Notes: generated by a model from the letters alone, not told the origin. A stretch of DNA of 64,000 bases from Pseudonocardia sp. EC080619-01 (GCF_001420995.1 NZ_CP012184.1:3642501-3706500), one strand, 5' to 3'. Counted from the first letter of the stretch, positions 41,951-53,892 are shown. Translations and numbers: made by a program.

Positions 41951-42349
41951 ATGACGATGACCGATCCGATCGCAGACATGCTGACCCGTCTGCGGAACGC
42001 GAACTCGGCCTACCACGACCGCGTCGTGATGCCGCACTCCAAGCTGAAGGTCTCCATCGCGGAGATCCTGCAGAAGGAGGGCTACATCGCGGCCCACCAC
42101 ACCGAGGACGCCGAGGTCGGCAAGTCCCTGGTGGTCGAGCTGAAGTACGGCCGCAACCGTGAGCGGAGCATCGCCGGCCTGCGCCGGGTCTCCAAGCCCG
42201 GTCTGCGTGTGTACGCGAAGTCGACGAACCTGCCGCGGGTCCTGGGTGGCCTCGGCGTGGCGATCATCTCGACCTCGCGGGGTCTGATGACCGACCAGCA
42301 GGCCTACCGGAGCGGCGTTGGCGGGGAAGTCCTCGCCTACGCCTGGTGA
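41951..42349 (+). CDS. rpsH: 30S ribosomal protein S8
   Basis: 132 residues, [25 protein letters not shown], with the C-terminal [21 protein letters not shown] motif. S8 binds central-domain 16S rRNA and is the spc-operon repressor in E. coli; the hairpins just upstream make local control plausible here. Confidence 0.98.
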   Translation: MTMTDPIADMLTRLRNANSAYHDRVVMPHSKLKVSIAEILQKEGYIAAHHTEDAEVGKSLVVELKYGRNRERSIAGLRRVSKPGLRVYAKSTNLPRVLGGLGVAIISTSRGLMTDQQAYRSGVGGEVLAYAW

Positions 42350-42366
42350 GAAAGGGGTAACGAACG

Positions 42367-42906
42367 ATGTCCCGCATCGGAAAGCTGCCCGTCACCGTCC
42401 CGTCCGGCGTGGAGATCACCATCGACGGCCGCACGGTCACCGCGAAGGGCCCCAAGGGCACCCTGTCGCACACCGTCATCGAGCCGATCACGGTCGAGCG
42501 CGACGACGACGGCGCGGTGCTGGTCCAGCGTCCTGACGAGGAGCGCGAGACCCGGGCCTTCCACGGCCTGTCCCGCTCGCTCGTGAACAACATCGTCGTC
42601 GGCGTCAGCGCCGGCTACGAGAAGAAGCTGGAGATCCACGGCGTGGGTTACCGGGTGCAGCTCAAGGGCGCGAACCTCGAGTTCTCCCTGGGCTACTCGC
42701 ACCCGGTCGTCATCGAGCCGGCGGAGGGCATCTCCTTCGCGGTCGAGTCGCCGACCCGGTTCTCGGTCTCCGGCATCGACAAGCAGCTGGTCGGCGAAAC
42801 CGCCGCGAACATCCGGAAGCTGCGCCGTCCCGACCCGTACAAGGGCAAGGGCGTGCGGTACGCCGGCGAGCAGGTCCGCCGCAAGGTCGGAAAGACGGGT
42901 AAGTGA
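42367..42906 (+). CDS. rplF: 50S ribosomal protein L6
   Basis: 179 residues, [21 protein letters not shown], ending [20 protein letters not shown] as in all L6. It supports factor binding at the sarcin-ricin loop base. Stop and rplR start overlap (TGATG). Confidence 0.98.
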   Translation: MSRIGKLPVTVPSGVEITIDGRTVTAKGPKGTLSHTVIEPITVERDDDGAVLVQRPDEERETRAFHGLSRSLVNNIVVGVSAGYEKKLEIHGVGYRVQLKGANLEFSLGYSHPVVIEPAEGISFAVESPTRFSVSGIDKQLVGETAANIRKLRRPDPYKGKGVRYAGEQVRRKVGKTGK

Positions 42907-43319
42907 TGGCCGAGACGAACGAGACCGTGTCGGGTGCCGCCCGTCGGCGGATGGCGTCCCAGGTTGCGCGCAAGCGCCGCGACTCGCGCATCCGTCGGCA
43001 CGCCCGGCTCCGCAAGAAGATCTCCGGTACGCCGGTCCGCCCGCGTCTGGCGGTCAACCGCTCCTCGCGGCACATCACCGTCCAGCTGATCGACGACCTC
43101 GCCGGGCACACCCTGGCGCACGCGTCCAGCCTGGACGTCGAGGTGCGCACGGTGGACGGCGACAAGAAGGCCAAGGCGGCCAAGGTCGGCGAGCTCATCG
43201 CAGCCCGGGCCAAGGCCGCCGGCGTCTCCGCGGTCGTGTTCGACCGTGGGGGCCTCGCCTACCACGGGCGGATCGCGGCTCTGGCCGACGCCGCCCGCGA
43301 GGGGGGCCTGGAGTTCTGA
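42906..43319 (+). CDS. rplR: 50S ribosomal protein L18
   Basis: 137 residues from the ATG at 42906; a GTG three bases earlier is in frame. It contains [21 protein letters not shown] and the C-terminal [19 protein letters not shown]. It carries 5S rRNA with L5. Confidence 0.97.
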   Translation: MAETNETVSGAARRRMASQVARKRRDSRIRRHARLRKKISGTPVRPRLAVNRSSRHITVQLIDDLAGHTLAHASSLDVEVRTVDGDKKAKAAKVGELIAARAKAAGVSAVVFDRGGLAYHGRIAALADAAREGGLEF

Positions 43320-43359
43320 TGAAGACGCAGACCATGCACGGAACTGAAGGGATCGTCTG

Positions 43360-43992
43360 ATGCCGGGACGTACGCGGCGTGACGGCGGAGGGCCCGGCGG
43401 CGGTAGCAACGACAACCGCAACAGCCGGGACCGCCGGGACGGTGGCCGTGGCGGGGCGGCCCAGGACAAGACCCCGTACATCGAGCGGCTGGTCACGATC
43501 AACCGCGTGGCCAAGGTCGTCAAGGGCGGCCGCCGGTTCAGCTTCACCGCGCTGATGATCGTCGGCGACGGCGATGGCCTGGTGGGCGTCGGCTACGGCA
43601 AGGCCAAGGAGGTGCCGGCCGCGATCGCCAAGGGCGTCGAGGAGGCGAAGAAGAACTTCTTCCGCGTCCCGCGCATCGGCGGCACGATCGTGCACCGCGT
43701 GCAGGGTGAGGACGCCGCCGGCGTCGTCCTCCTGCGTCCGGCGTCGCCGGGTACCGGTGTCATCGCCGGTGGTCCGGTCCGCGCGGTGCTGGAGTGCGCC
43801 GGCATCTCGGACATCCTGTCCAAGTCGCTCGGCTCCGACAACGCGATCAACATCGTGCACGCCACGGTGGCCGCGCTGAAGTCGGTGCAGCGTCCGGAGG
43901 AGGTGGCGGCCCGCCGTGGCCTGCCGCTCGAGGACGTCGCCCCGCACAGCATGATGCGTCGGCGGGCCGAGGCCGACGCGGCGAGGGTGTGA
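43360..43992 (+). CDS. rpsE: 30S ribosomal protein S5
   Basis: 210 residues. A Gly/Asn/Arg/Asp-rich N-terminal extension of ~35 residues precedes the conserved [23 protein letters not shown] and the [19 protein letters not shown] segments. It contributes to decoding fidelity. Confidence 0.97.
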   Translation: MPGRTRRDGGGPGGGSNDNRNSRDRRDGGRGGAAQDKTPYIERLVTINRVAKVVKGGRRFSFTALMIVGDGDGLVGVGYGKAKEVPAAIAKGVEEAKKNFFRVPRIGGTIVHRVQGEDAAGVVLLRPASPGTGVIAGGPVRAVLECAGISDILSKSLGSDNAINIVHATVAALKSVQRPEEVAARRGLPLEDVAPHSMMRRRAEADAARV

Positions 43993-43997
43993 GCGAC

Positions 43998-44183
43998 ATG
44001 GCCACTCTGAAGATCACCCAGGTGAAGAGCCGGATCGGGACCAAGAAGAACCAGCGTGACTCGCTGCGTTCGCTGGGCCTGCGCAAGATCCGGCAGTCGG
44101 TGGAGCGCCCGGACGACCCGCAGACCCGCGGGTACGTCCACGTGGTGCGCCACCTCGTGACCGTCGAGGAGGTGCAGGCGTGA
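43998..44183 (+). CDS. rpmD: 50S ribosomal protein L30
   Basis: 61 residues from the ATG at 43998 ([23 protein letters not shown]); the frame extends upstream through rpsE and is not used. It is coupled to rplO by a 4-nt overlap. Confidence 0.97.
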   Translation: MATLKITQVKSRIGTKKNQRDSLRSLGLRKIRQSVERPDDPQTRGYVHVVRHLVTVEEVQA

Positions 44184-44638
44184 GCGACGAGCAGAACGTG
44201 ATCAAGCTGCACGACCTGCGGCCGGCCCCGGGCTCGAAGCAGGCCAAGACCCGTGTGGGTCGTGGTGAGGGCTCCAAGGGCAAGACCGCCGGTCGCGGCA
44301 CCAAGGGCACGAAGGCCCGCAAGACGGTGTCGCCGCGCTTCGAGGGCGGTCAGATGCCGCTGCACATGCGGCTGCCGAAGCTCAAGGGCTTCAAGAACCG
44401 CTTCAAGGTCGAGTACCAGGTCGTGAACGTCGGCGAGCTGGCCGCCCTGTTCCCGAAGGGTGGCGAGGTCGGACCGGCCGAGCTGGCCGAGGCGGGCGCG
44501 GTTCGCAAGAACCAGCCGGTCAAGGTGCTGGGCGAGGGTGAGCTGTCGGGCGTCACCCTCACGGTGAAGGCCCACAAGTTCTCGGCCTCCGCGCGCGAGA
44601 AGATCTCGGCCGCGGGTGGGTCCGTCTCCGAGCTCTGA
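44180..44638 (+). CDS. rplO: 50S ribosomal protein L15
   Basis: 152 residues, GTG start: [33 protein letters not shown], and [20 protein letters not shown]. The last ribosomal gene before secY, followed by a large hairpin. Confidence 0.97.
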   Translation: MSDEQNVIKLHDLRPAPGSKQAKTRVGRGEGSKGKTAGRGTKGTKARKTVSPRFEGGQMPLHMRLPKLKGFKNRFKVEYQVVNVGELAALFPKGGEVGPAELAEAGAVRKNQPVKVLGEGELSGVTLTVKAHKFSASAREKISAAGGSVSEL

Positions 44639-44993
44639 CGAGCTCGCGGGACGGGGCCCCGCCCCGAGGCCAGGCGGCCGGGGGTGCGGAGCCATCGGCT
44701 CCGCACCGCCGCCTCCGACACGTCCACGGCGCCGTCCACGGTGCCCGTCGTCCGCCCAGGCGGGACGGGTTCGTGGGCGGCGCCGAGGCGTGTCCGGGCC
44801 GCTGTTACAGTCACTTCCGGACTACGCGTCCGAGGCAACGGGACAGGCGTGTCATCGCGCAGCCCCCGCCGGTGCAGGACCTGTCGGCCCGGGTGTCCCC
44901 GCAAGGCGCGGATCGCGTCTTCCAACCGGCCGTCCCCGTCCCGGGGCCGGCGCAGGCGGTGTCGGGCCGCCGACGTCGTAGGAGGATCACCGA
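44639..44993 (+). other. rplO-secY intergenic region
   Basis: 355 nt without a gene. It contains an 11-bp hairpin (44683-44693 with 44697-44707) that can end the ribosomal transcript, a possible -10 box TACAGT (44806-44811) without clear -35, and then the ~180-nt leader of secY. Confidence 0.5.
44683..44707 (+). terminator. Hairpin after rplO
   Basis: Perfect 11-bp stem (44683-44693 with 44697-44707) and a 3-nt loop, 44 nt after the rplO stop. Probably a terminator or attenuator separating S10-spc from secY. Confidence 0.55.
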
Positions 44994-46304
<1,311 letters not shown>

Positions 46305-46432
46305 AGTCCGGCGGAACGTGGCCGTGCGGGAACCCCGGTCGGGGCCCCGGCCCCGGTTCGGTGCCGGCGGCACCGCGCGCCGGTAACGCCGCCGGTGTGG
46401 ACAAGCAAGAGACTTCAGGAGGTCGGGTTCGC

Positions 46433-46987
46433 GTGCGACTCGTTCTGGTGGGACCGCCCGGTGCCGGCAAGGGGACCCAGGCTGAGCAGATGGCCGAGAA
46501 GCTGGATGTCCCGCACATCTCGACGGGCGATCTGTTCCGCGCGAACCTGCGCGACGAGACGGAGCTCGGCCGCGAGGCCAAGCGGTACATGGACGCCGGG
46601 GACCTCGTCCCCGACGAGGTGACCGTGGGCATGGTGAAGGACCGTCTCGGCGACGCCGACACGGAGAAGGGCTTCATCCTCGACGGGTTCCCGCGGAACA
46701 CCGCGCAGGCGGCCTCGCTCGGCGCGATCCTGGACGAGAAGGGCCTGAAGCTCGACGCCGTCGTCCAGTTCGACGTCGAGGACGAGGTCGTCGTGCAGCG
46801 GCTGCTGGGCCGTGGCCGCAGTGACGACAACGAGGACACCATCCGCAACCGGCAGCGCGTGTACCGCGAGGAGACCGCGCCGCTGCTGGACCACTACCGC
46901 GACCAGCTGGTCACGATCGACGCCGTCGGTGAGATCGACGAGATCACCGAGCGGGTCTTCTCCGCGCTGCGCGACCGCAGCGCCTAG
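46433..46987 (+). CDS. adk: Adenylate kinase, short form without lid
   Basis: 184 residues from the GTG at 46433 with CAGGAGG 9 nt upstream; a long open frame through secY is a shadow. It has the P-loop [10 protein letters not shown] (about 7-16), ISTGDLFR, and [11 protein letters not shown]. The LID is replaced by the short [15 protein letters not shown] segment, as in mycobacterial Adk (~181 residues). It interconverts AMP, ATP and ADP. Confidence 0.96.
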   Translation: MRLVLVGPPGAGKGTQAEQMAEKLDVPHISTGDLFRANLRDETELGREAKRYMDAGDLVPDEVTVGMVKDRLGDADTEKGFILDGFPRNTAQAASLGAILDEKGLKLDAVVQFDVEDEVVVQRLLGRGRSDDNEDTIRNRQRVYREETAPLLDHYRDQLVTIDAVGEIDEITERVFSALRDRSA

Positions 46988-47065
46988 CGGACCGGCGTCG
47001 GCAGTGGGCCCCGCCCGGGACGACCGGGCGGTGCCGGCCGGCACGGCGAGGAACCGAGGGAACGC

Positions 47066-47911
47066 ATGAACGGTCGGGGTGGCCTCCGTGGCGCCATCGC
47101 CCGGTACCGGGGACGGGACATCGAGCTCAAGACCCCGCGTCAGCTGCAGGCGATGCGGGAGTCGGGGGCACTGGTGGCCGCGACGCTCGCCGCCGTCACC
47201 GAGCACGCCAAGCCGGGGGTGAGCACCGCCGAGCTGGACGCGCTGGCCGAGCAGACCATCCGCGACGGCGGCGGCGTCCCCTCGTTCCTCGGGTACCACG
47301 GGTTCCCGGGGAGCATCTGCGCCTCGGTGAACGAGCAGATCGTCCACGGCATCCCGTCCGCGGGGCAGGTGCTGGCCGACGGCGACCTGCTGTCGGTCGA
47401 CTGCGGCGCGATCCTGGACGGCTGGCACGGCGACTCGGCCGTCACCATCGCCGTCGGCGAGGTCTCGCCGGCCGACCTGGCGCTGTCCGCGGCGTGCCGG
47501 GGCGCGATGGACGCCGGCGTCGTCGCCGTGCAGGACGGGGCGCGCCTCACCGACGTCTCGTACGCGATCCAGGAGGCGTGCCGGGCCGCCGCGGAGGCGG
47601 ACCGCGCCGACTACGGCATCGTCGCGGAGTACGGCGGGCACGGCATCGGCACCTCGATGCACATGGACCCGTTCCTGCCCAACCACGGCGAGCCGGGCCG
47701 CGGCCCGCGGCTGCGGCCCGGGATGGCCCTGGCCGTCGAGCCGATGCTCGTCGCGGGGGACCCGGAGACCGTGGAGCTGGACGACGGCTGGACCGTCGTC
47801 ACCGCGAGCGGCGGACGGGCCGTGCACTGGGAGCACACCGTCGCCGTCACCGAGGACGGGCCGTGGCTGCTGACCGCGCCCGCCGGCGCACCCGACCGTC
47901 CGGGTAGCTGA
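47066..47911 (+). CDS. map: Methionine aminopeptidase, type I
   Basis: 281 residues. All five metal ligands are present: Asp112 and Asp123 (spacing 11, as in E. coli D97/D108), His192 in GGHGIG, Glu225 in AVEPM and Glu256 in HWEHT. It removes the initiator Met from nascent proteins. Third gene of secY-adk-map; the C-terminus is slightly longer than minimal forms. Confidence 0.96.
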   Translation: MNGRGGLRGAIARYRGRDIELKTPRQLQAMRESGALVAATLAAVTEHAKPGVSTAELDALAEQTIRDGGGVPSFLGYHGFPGSICASVNEQIVHGIPSAGQVLADGDLLSVDCGAILDGWHGDSAVTIAVGEVSPADLALSAACRGAMDAGVVAVQDGARLTDVSYAIQEACRAAAEADRADYGIVAEYGGHGIGTSMHMDPFLPNHGEPGRGPRLRPGMALAVEPMLVAGDPETVELDDGWTVVTASGGRAVHWEHTVAVTEDGPWLLTAPAGAPDRPGS

Positions 47912-47939
47912 CCCTCCGGCCACCCGCCCGGCAGGTCAG

Positions 47940-47981
47940 GCCCTGATCGATACAGGTCGTACCGGGTAATCGATCAAGGGC
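47940..47981. promoter_or_regulatory. Palindrome between map and pntAa
   Basis: TGATCGAT (47944-47951) and ATCGATCA (47969-47976) are perfect inverted arms 17 nt apart, inside a larger GCCCTGATCGAT / ATCGATCAAGGGC structure with one bulge (47940-47981). It could be an operator for the pnt operon or the terminator of map; it is unusually AT-rich for this genome. Confidence 0.45.
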
Positions 47982-48037
47982 TCTCCCAGCGGGTAGTGCC
48001 CGTCACGTCCCGGGCCCACAGACCGTTGCACGTGGTC

Positions 48038-48050
48038 TAGGTTCCCCGCA
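48038..48050 (+). promoter_or_regulatory. Leaderless promoter of the pnt operon (candidate)
   Basis: The -10-type box TAGGTT (48038-48043) ends 6 nt before the A of the pntAa ATG at 48050, and no ribosome-binding site precedes the ATG. This is the layout of leaderless transcripts common in actinobacteria. No clear -35 was found. Confidence 0.45.
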
Positions 48051-49168
48051 TGAGCGATGAGGCCGAGCAGGACGGCCCGCAGAGCACGGTCACGGTCGGG
48101 GTGCCGAAGGAGATCCGGGAGGGCGAGCGCCGCGTGGCGCTGGTCCCGAAGGTCGTCGGCAAGCTGGCAGGCCGCGGTGCGCGGGTCGTGGTGGAGACCG
48201 GGGCGGGCGAGGGCGCACTGATCCCGGACGACGAGTTCACCGAGGCCGGCGCCGAGATCGGGGACCCGTGGGCGGCCGACGTCGTCGCGGTGGTCAATCC
48301 GCCCAGTGCGGAGCAGATCGGGAAGCTCCGGTCCGGCCAGGTGCTGGTCGGGTTCCTGTCCCCGCTGACCCACCCCGAGACCGTGGAGAAGCTGCGCGAC
48401 GCCGGGGTGACGGCGTTCGCGATGGAGTCGATCTCGCGGATCTCCCGCGCGCAGGGCATGGACGCGCTGTCGTCGCAGGCGAACGTCGCCGGGTACAAGG
48501 CGGTGCTGGCCGCTGCCGAGCACTCCACCCGCTTCTTCCCGATGCTGACGACGGCGGCCGGCACCGTGAAGCCGGCGACCGCGCTGGTGCTCGGCGTCGG
48601 TGTCGCGGGCCTGCAGGCGCTCGCGACGGCGAAGCGACTCGGGGCCCGCACCACCGGCTACGACGTGCGGCCCGAGGTCGCCGACCAGGTGAAGTCGCTG
48701 GGCGCCCAGTGGCTGGACCTCGGCATCGACGCGGCCGGTGAGGGCGGCTACGCCCGCGAGCTCAGCGACGACGAGCGGGCGAGGCAGCAGAAGGCGCTCG
48801 AGGAGGCCATCACGGGCTTCGACGTCGTCGTCACCACCGCACTGGTGCCCGGGCGGAAGGCGCCGCAGCTGGTCAGCGCCGCCGCGGTCGAGGGGATGCG
48901 GCCGGGCAGCGTCATCGTGGACATGGCGGGCGAGGCCGGCGGCAACTGCGAGCTGACCGAGCCCGGGGAGACCGTCGTGCGTCACGACGTGACGATCGTG
49001 TCCCCGCTGAACCTGCCCGCGTCGATGCCCGAGCACGCCTCGGAGCTGTACGCCCGCAACGTCACCTCGCTGCTCGAGCTGATGGTCACCGACGGCCGGC
49101 TGTCCCCGGACTTCGACGACGAGGTACTGGCCAAGTCCTGCGTGACGCGTGAGGAGGGGAGCGCCTGA
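48050..49168 (+). CDS. pntAa: NAD(P) transhydrogenase, NAD-binding alpha-1 subunit (domain I)
   Basis: 372 residues. An alanine-dehydrogenase-like fold with VGVPKEIREGERRVALVP at the N-terminus and the nucleotide motif LGVGVAGLQALATAKRLGA (about 179-198). It binds NAD(H) on the cytosolic side. In this three-subunit form (as in Rhodospirillum and mycobacteria) the membrane part of the alpha chain is a separate gene, which follows with a 1-nt overlap. The complex uses the proton gradient to make NADPH from NADH. Confidence 0.93.
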   Translation: MSDEAEQDGPQSTVTVGVPKEIREGERRVALVPKVVGKLAGRGARVVVETGAGEGALIPDDEFTEAGAEIGDPWAADVVAVVNPPSAEQIGKLRSGQVLVGFLSPLTHPETVEKLRDAGVTAFAMESISRISRAQGMDALSSQANVAGYKAVLAAAEHSTRFFPMLTTAAGTVKPATALVLGVGVAGLQALATAKRLGARTTGYDVRPEVADQVKSLGAQWLDLGIDAAGEGGYARELSDDERARQQKALEEAITGFDVVVTTALVPGRKAPQLVSAAAVEGMRPGSVIVDMAGEAGGNCELTEPGETVVRHDVTIVSPLNLPASMPEHASELYARNVTSLLELMVTDGRLSPDFDDEVLAKSCVTREEGSA

Positions 49169-49497
49169 TGGACTCCGGACTGCTGGCGAACATCGCCATC
49201 CTGGTGCTGGCCGGCTTCGTCGGCTTCGCCGTCATCTCGAAGGTCCCGAACACGCTGCACACGCCGCTGATGTCGGGCACCAACGCGATCCACGGCATCG
49301 TGCTGCTCGGCGCGATCGTCGTGCTCGGCCGTGAGGAGGTCGGCGTCGTCGACGCGATCATCCTGGTCGTCGCGATCGCCTTCGGCGTCATCAACGTCGT
49401 CGGCGGCTTCCTGGTCACCGACCGGATGCTCGGCATGTTCAAGGGCAAGACGCCCGGTGCCGCGAAGAAGGCCGAGCAGAACGGGAGCGGATCGTGA
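49168..49497 (+). CDS. pntAb: NAD(P) transhydrogenase alpha-2 subunit (membrane domain)
   Basis: 109 residues with about three to four membrane helices ([57 protein letters not shown]) and a short Lys-rich tail. It supplies half of the proton channel. Coupled to both neighbours by overlaps (1 nt and 4 nt). Confidence 0.93.
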   Translation: MDSGLLANIAILVLAGFVGFAVISKVPNTLHTPLMSGTNAIHGIVLLGAIVVLGREEVGVVDAIILVVAIAFGVINVVGGFLVTDRMLGMFKGKTPGAAKKAEQNGSGS

Positions 49498-50912
49498 CCC
49501 TCGCCGCCACGGAGACGATGCCGGACGGCCCGCTCGGCGTGATCGTCCCGATCCTCTACATCATCGCGTTCGCGCTGTTCATCTACGGCCTGTCCGGCCT
49601 GACCGGGCCGAAGACGGCGGTGCGCGGCAACAAGATCGCCGCGGTCGGCATGGCGATCGCGGTGCTCGCGACACTGCTGCTCGTCCAGGCCAACTGGATC
49701 CTGATCATCGTCGGCCTGGTGGTCGGCACGCTGCTCGGCGTCCCGTCCGCGCGGAACGTCAAGATGACCCAGATGCCGCAGATGGTGGCGCTGTTCAACG
49801 GCGTCGGCGGTGGTGCGGTCGCGCTGATCGCGTGGGCGGAGTTCCGCGGGTCCGACGGGTTCGTCGGCGTCGAGCTCTACATCGTCATCGCGTCGCTGTT
49901 CGCCGCGATCGTCGGCTCGATCTCGTTCTGGGGCTCGCTGATCGCGTTCGGCAAGCTGCAGGAGATCCTCCCCGGCAAGCCGATCGGGCTCGGCGGCGCC
50001 CAGCAGGTCATCAACATCGGGTTGCTGGTGCTGGCCGTCGTCGCCGCGGTGTTCGCCGGCATGGAGGGCGCCTCGGAGATCTGGATCGTCGCGGTGCTGG
50101 TGATCGCCGCGGTGGTCGGCGTGCTGGTCGTCCTGCCCATCGGCGGTGCGGACATGCCCGTCGTCATCTCGCTGCTCAACGCCATGACCGGGCTGTCCGC
50201 GGCGGCGGCGGGTCTCGCGCTGGACAACACCGCGATGATCGTCGCCGGCATGATCGTCGGTGCCTCGGGCTCGATCCTGACCAACCAGATGGCCGTGGCG
50301 ATGAACCGGACCATCCCGGCGATCGTCGCGGGCGGGTTCGGCGGGACGCAGGCCGCGGCCGTCGACGACGGCGTCGAGCGCACCGTGAAGTCGACCTCGG
50401 CGGCGGACGCGGCGATCCAGATGGCGTACGCGTCGCAGGTCATCGTCGTCCCCGGCTACGGCATGGCGGTGGCGCAGGCCCAGCACGCCGTGAAGGACAT
50501 GGCCAAGCTGCTGGAGGGCAAGGGCGTCGAGGTCAAGTACGCCATCCACCCGGTGGCCGGCCGGATGCCCGGGCACATGAACGTCCTGCTCGCCGAGGCC
50601 GACGTCTCCTACGACGCGCTCAAGGAGATGGACGACATCAACGACGAGTTCTCCCGCACCGACGTCACGCTGGTGATCGGCGCGAACGACGTCACCAACC
50701 CGGCCGCGCGCAACGACCCGTCGAGCCCGATCCACGGGATGCCGATCCTCAACGTCGACGAGTCCCGCAACGTCATCGTGCTCAAGCGGTCGATGGGGTC
50801 CGGGTTCGCCGGCATCGACAACCCGCTGTTCTTCGCCGACAACACCTCGATGCTCTTCGGCGACGCGAAGTCGTCGGTGACGGAGGTGACGGAGGAGCTG
50901 AAGGCGCTGTAG
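49494..50912 (+). CDS. pntB: NAD(P) transhydrogenase beta subunit
   Basis: 472 residues, GTG start. The N-terminal ~280 residues hold about nine membrane helices. The soluble NADP(H)-binding domain III carries [15 protein letters not shown], the [18 protein letters not shown] segment and [18 protein letters not shown]. It releases NADPH to the cytosol. Last gene of the pnt operon, ended by a 21-bp hairpin. Confidence 0.95.
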   Translation: MTLAATETMPDGPLGVIVPILYIIAFALFIYGLSGLTGPKTAVRGNKIAAVGMAIAVLATLLLVQANWILIIVGLVVGTLLGVPSARNVKMTQMPQMVALFNGVGGGAVALIAWAEFRGSDGFVGVELYIVIASLFAAIVGSISFWGSLIAFGKLQEILPGKPIGLGGAQQVINIGLLVLAVVAAVFAGMEGASEIWIVAVLVIAAVVGVLVVLPIGGADMPVVISLLNAMTGLSAAAAGLALDNTAMIVAGMIVGASGSILTNQMAVAMNRTIPAIVAGGFGGTQAAAVDDGVERTVKSTSAADAAIQMAYASQVIVVPGYGMAVAQAQHAVKDMAKLLEGKGVEVKYAIHPVAGRMPGHMNVLLAEADVSYDALKEMDDINDEFSRTDVTLVIGANDVTNPAARNDPSSPIHGMPILNVDESRNVIVLKRSMGSGFAGIDNPLFFADNTSMLFGDAKSSVTEVTEELKAL

Positions 50913-50918
50913 CCGCCC

Positions 50919-50960
50919 GGGCGTGGTTCCCGGGGGACCGGTCCCCCGGGAACCACGCCC
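50919..50960. terminator. Bidirectional terminator between pntB and the MFS gene
   Basis: A perfect 42-nt palindrome (21-bp stem, no unpaired loop in the DNA) starting 7 nt after pntB and ending 6 nt before the stop of the convergent transporter gene. Confidence 0.82.
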
Positions 50961-50965
50961 CGGTG

Positions 50966-52285
50966 CTACTCCGCGCTGAGCGGGTGCGCGGTCTCGTCGC
51001 GGGGGAGCCGCCACAGCAGGATGGCCAGCACCGCGAGCACGACCGGCAGGCACCCGGCGACGACGAACGTGATCGGGATGCCGATCGCGGCTCCGACCGG
51101 CCCGGCCAGTGCCATCGACACCGGCATCAGCGCCAGCGACACGAAGAAGTCCAGGCTCGAGACCCGGCCGAGCAGGTGCGGCGGGACGCGCCGCTGCAGC
51201 AGCGTCCCCCAGATCACCATCGCCGCTGCGCCGGTGGCCCCGACGAGGAACGCGGCGACGGCCATCGGCCACACCGCCGTCGCCAGGCCCAGTACGACCA
51301 GGGGCAGTGCCCCGGTGCCCCACAGCAGCAGCATCACGGTGAGGTAGCGGCGCGGCAGCGGCCGGCTCGCCATCGCGATCGACCCGAGCGCCCCGCCGAT
51401 GCCGTACGCGGCGAGCACGGCCGCGAACCCCGCCGGCCCGGAGCCCGCGCGGTCCCGCACCGCGAACGGCAGCAGCACCTCGATCGGCCCGATGATCACG
51501 ACCACGTAGAGCATGGCGAACGCGAGGCTGGCGAACAGCCAGCCGGTCCGGACCAGGTAGCCGAAGCCCTCGCGCAGGTCGTGCAGCACCGAGCGGCGCG
51601 GCTCACCCTCCGCCGTCGCACCGGGTTCGCCCGCGGCGAGCGGGGGGACGACCCGCAGGAACAGGAGCGGGACCAGGGCGACGGCGTAGCCGGCCGTCGC
51701 CACGGCCAGCCCGGCACCCGGGACGAACGCCCCGACGACGAGCCCGGCGAGTCCCGGCCCGACCGCCTGCATCATCGCCGGGCGCAGGGTCTGCTCGACG
51801 CCGTTGGCCGCGAGCAGCTCGCCGGACGGGACGAGCGTGGGCAGGAGCGCCGAGTAGGCGGGGAAGTAGAACGCCTCCGCGGCGCCGATCACGAAGGCGA
51901 TGGCCGCCAGCGACCAGATCGTCAGGGTGCCGGTCAGGGCGAGCGTCGTGGCACCGGCCGCCGCGACGATCCGGACGACCTCCACCGAGCGCAGCACGGT
52001 GCGACGCGGCAACCGGTCCGCGGCCACGCCGCCGATGAGCACGCTGACCAGCAGGCCCGCGCTCGCCGACGCCGTCACGGCGGACAGCGCGGCGGGGCCG
52101 CCACCGAGGCCGATGACCTGCCAGACGAGCGAGAGCAGCCACACCCCGGAGGCGAACAGCGACGCGGCCATCGACGCGACGAGGAACCGGTAGTCGCGGT
52201 GCCGGAACGGGCGCAACGCCCGGGGCAGCCGGGTGCTGGTCGTCGGCGGGGTGGTTTCGGTACCGTCGGGCACGTGGTCCGTCAC
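50966..52285 (-). CDS. MFS transporter (probable efflux type)
   Basis: 439 residues, GTG start. About 12 hydrophobic segments and a general MFS layout resembling the actinobacterial EntS-like subgroup; the loop [19 protein letters not shown] is the loop 2-3 motif (D-x-x-x-R-R) seen in this group. The substrate is unknown. It is a monocistronic insertion between pntB and infA, oriented against the ribosomal genes. Confidence 0.85.
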   Translation of the reverse strand: MTDHVPDGTETTPPTTSTRLPRALRPFRHRDYRFLVASMAASLFASGVWLLSLVWQVIGLGGGPAALSAVTASASAGLLVSVLIGGVAADRLPRRTVLRSVEVVRIVAAAGATTLALTGTLTIWSLAAIAFVIGAAEAFYFPAYSALLPTLVPSGELLAANGVEQTLRPAMMQAVGPGLAGLVVGAFVPGAGLAVATAGYAVALVPLLFLRVVPPLAAGEPGATAEGEPRRSVLHDLREGFGYLVRTGWLFASLAFAMLYVVVIIGPIEVLLPFAVRDRAGSGPAGFAAVLAAYGIGGALGSIAMASRPLPRRYLTVMLLLWGTGALPLVVLGLATAVWPMAVAAFLVGATGAAAMVIWGTLLQRRVPPHLLGRVSSLDFFVSLALMPVSMALAGPVGAAIGIPITFVVAGCLPVVLAVLAILLWRLPRDETAHPLSAE

Positions 52286-52528
52286 GGACCCATGCGATCA
52301 CCCGGGCACCCGCGTCGTGCAACCGGGCCGCCCGCGGGTGTTCCGCACCCCCGCTCGCACCGGTCCCGTGCGCACTCCGTACACTTGACTATCGGTGCGC
52401 CGTCTGGTGCCCGCTCCGCATGTGCTCTGCACACTCTCCGGTCCGGGCCCCGGGTCGCGCGTGCCGATCCGGTCGTCGGCTCCATCGTCGGCCGGTGCAA
52501 CCGACACCTGTCACGGATAGCGGAGGAC

Positions 52529-52750
52529 ATGGCCAAGAAGGACGGGGCGATCGAGGTCGAAGGCCGGGTCGTCGAACCCCTGCCGAACGCGATGTTCCGG
52601 GTGGAGCTGGAGAACGGCCACCGGGTCCTCGCGCACATCAGCGGGAAGATGCGGCAGCACTACATCCGGATCCTTCCGGAGGACCGCGTGGTCGTCGAGC
52701 TGTCGCCCTACGACCTCAGCCGCGGCCGGATCGTCTACCGCTACAAGTGA
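52529..52750 (+). CDS. infA: Translation initiation factor IF-1
   Basis: 73 residues: [20 protein letters not shown], with the OB-fold sequence [22 protein letters not shown]. The ATG at 52529 has GCGGAGGAC upstream. The frame is open far upstream, but only as a shadow of other genes. A TACACT at 52380-52385 may be its -10 box. First gene of the alpha-operon group. Confidence 0.98.
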   Translation: MAKKDGAIEVEGRVVEPLPNAMFRVELENGHRVLAHISGKMRQHYIRILPEDRVVVELSPYDLSRGRIVYRYK

Positions 52751-52796
52751 CCGTCGGTCGCCAGACCGAGAAGATCAACGGACAGAGGCAGACGAC

Positions 52797-52910
52797 GTGA
52801 AGGTCAAGCCGAGCGTCAAGAAGATCTGCGACAAGTGCCAGGTGATCCGCCGCAACGGCCGGATCATCGTGATCTGCTCGAACCTGCGCCACAAGCAGCG
52901 CCAGGGCTGA
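52797..52910 (+). CDS. rpmJ: 50S ribosomal protein L36, zinc-binding type
   Basis: 37 residues, GTG start: [20 protein letters not shown] then [17 protein letters not shown]. The zinc ligands Cys11, Cys14, Cys27 and His32 are all present. It is 46 nt after infA, the usual place, and was found by reading the sequence directly since it is very short. Confidence 0.97.
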   Translation: MKVKPSVKKICDKCQVIRRNGRIIVICSNLRHKQRQG

Positions 52911-52926
52911 GCAGAGCGGTACTCGT

Positions 52927-52944
52927 CGCGATCGTCTGATCGCG
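52927..52944 (+). other. Small hairpin in the rpsM leader
   Basis: CGCGATC (52927-52933) pairs with GATCGCG (52938-52944) across a 4-nt loop, in the 176-nt gap between rpmJ and rpsM. The gap otherwise holds only GC-rich sequence with a ribosome-binding site (AAGGAG) before rpsM. Confidence 0.4.
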
Positions 52945-53086
52945 TCAGCAGAAGCCCCCGGTGCACCTGCCGGGCCACGAGGGCCCGGTAGCACCCCCGG
53001 AACCAGGCCGGGGCCCGTTCTCGCAGCGGCGGAACGGGGCGGACACCGGGAAGACCTGGAACGAGAACTGAAGGAGACAACGCCGC

Positions 53087-53467
53087 ATGGCACGTGTTGC
53101 CGGCGTCGACCTCCCCCGCGAGAAGCGGATGGAGATCGCGCTCACCTATATCTTCGGGGTCGGACGGGCCCGGTCGAAGGAGATCCTCGAGGCCACGGCG
53201 ATCAGCGCCGACCTTCGGTCGAAGGACCTGACCGACGAGGACGTGACCAAGCTCCGCGACTACATCGAGGAGCACCTGCAGGTCGAGGGTGACCTGCGCC
53301 GTGAGATCCAGGCGGACATCCGCCGCAAGATCGAGATCGGCTCGTACCAGGGCATCCGTCACCGGCGGGGTCTCCCGGTCCGTGGCCAGCGCACGAAGAC
53401 CAACGCGCGCGGCCGCAAGGGTCCGAAGAAGACCGTCGCCGGTAAGAAGAAGGCAGGTAAGAAGTAA
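53087..53467 (+). CDS. rpsM: 30S ribosomal protein S13
   Basis: 126 residues, [20 protein letters not shown], with [20 protein letters not shown]. It forms the head-to-50S bridge. The Lys-rich C-terminus overlaps the rpsK start by 1 nt. Confidence 0.98.
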   Translation: MARVAGVDLPREKRMEIALTYIFGVGRARSKEILEATAISADLRSKDLTDEDVTKLRDYIEEHLQVEGDLRREIQADIRRKIEIGSYQGIRHRRGLPVRGQRTKTNARGRKGPKKTVAGKKKAGKK

Positions 53468-53874
53468 TGCCGCCCCGCGCACGCCAGGGCACCGGACCCA
53501 AGAAGGTCCGCCGTCGCGAGAAGAAGAACGTCGCGCACGGGCACGCCCACATCAAGAGCACGTTCAACAACACGATCGTGTCGATCACCGACCCGACCGG
53601 TGCCGTCATCGCCTGGGCCTCGTCCGGGCACGTGGGCCTCAAGGGCTCCCGCAAGTCGACGCCGTTCGCCGCACAGCTCGCCGCCGAGAACGCCGCCCGC
53701 AAGGCGATGGAGCACGGCATGAAGAAGTGCGACGTGTTCGTCAAGGGCCCGGGTTCGGGTCGCGAGACCGCGATCCGCTCGCTCCAGGCTGCCGGTCTCG
53801 AGGTCGGCACCATCAACGACGTCACCCCGCAGCCGCACAACGGCTGCCGTCCGCCCAAGCGGCGCCGGGTCTAA
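53467..53874 (+). CDS. rpsK: 30S ribosomal protein S11
   Basis: 135 residues with [18 protein letters not shown] and the C-terminal [17 protein letters not shown]. It lies in the platform near the mRNA exit channel. Confidence 0.98.
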   Translation: MPPRARQGTGPKKVRRREKKNVAHGHAHIKSTFNNTIVSITDPTGAVIAWASSGHVGLKGSRKSTPFAAQLAAENAARKAMEHGMKKCDVFVKGPGSGRETAIRSLQAAGLEVGTINDVTPQPHNGCRPPKRRRV

Positions 53875-53892
53875 GGGGAAGGGAGAACCACC

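Noticed and set aside
49331..52499. Very long + strand frame leading into infA
   Set aside because: It runs through pntB and antisense to the MFS gene; only the last 73 codons (infA) have homology and a ribosome-binding site.
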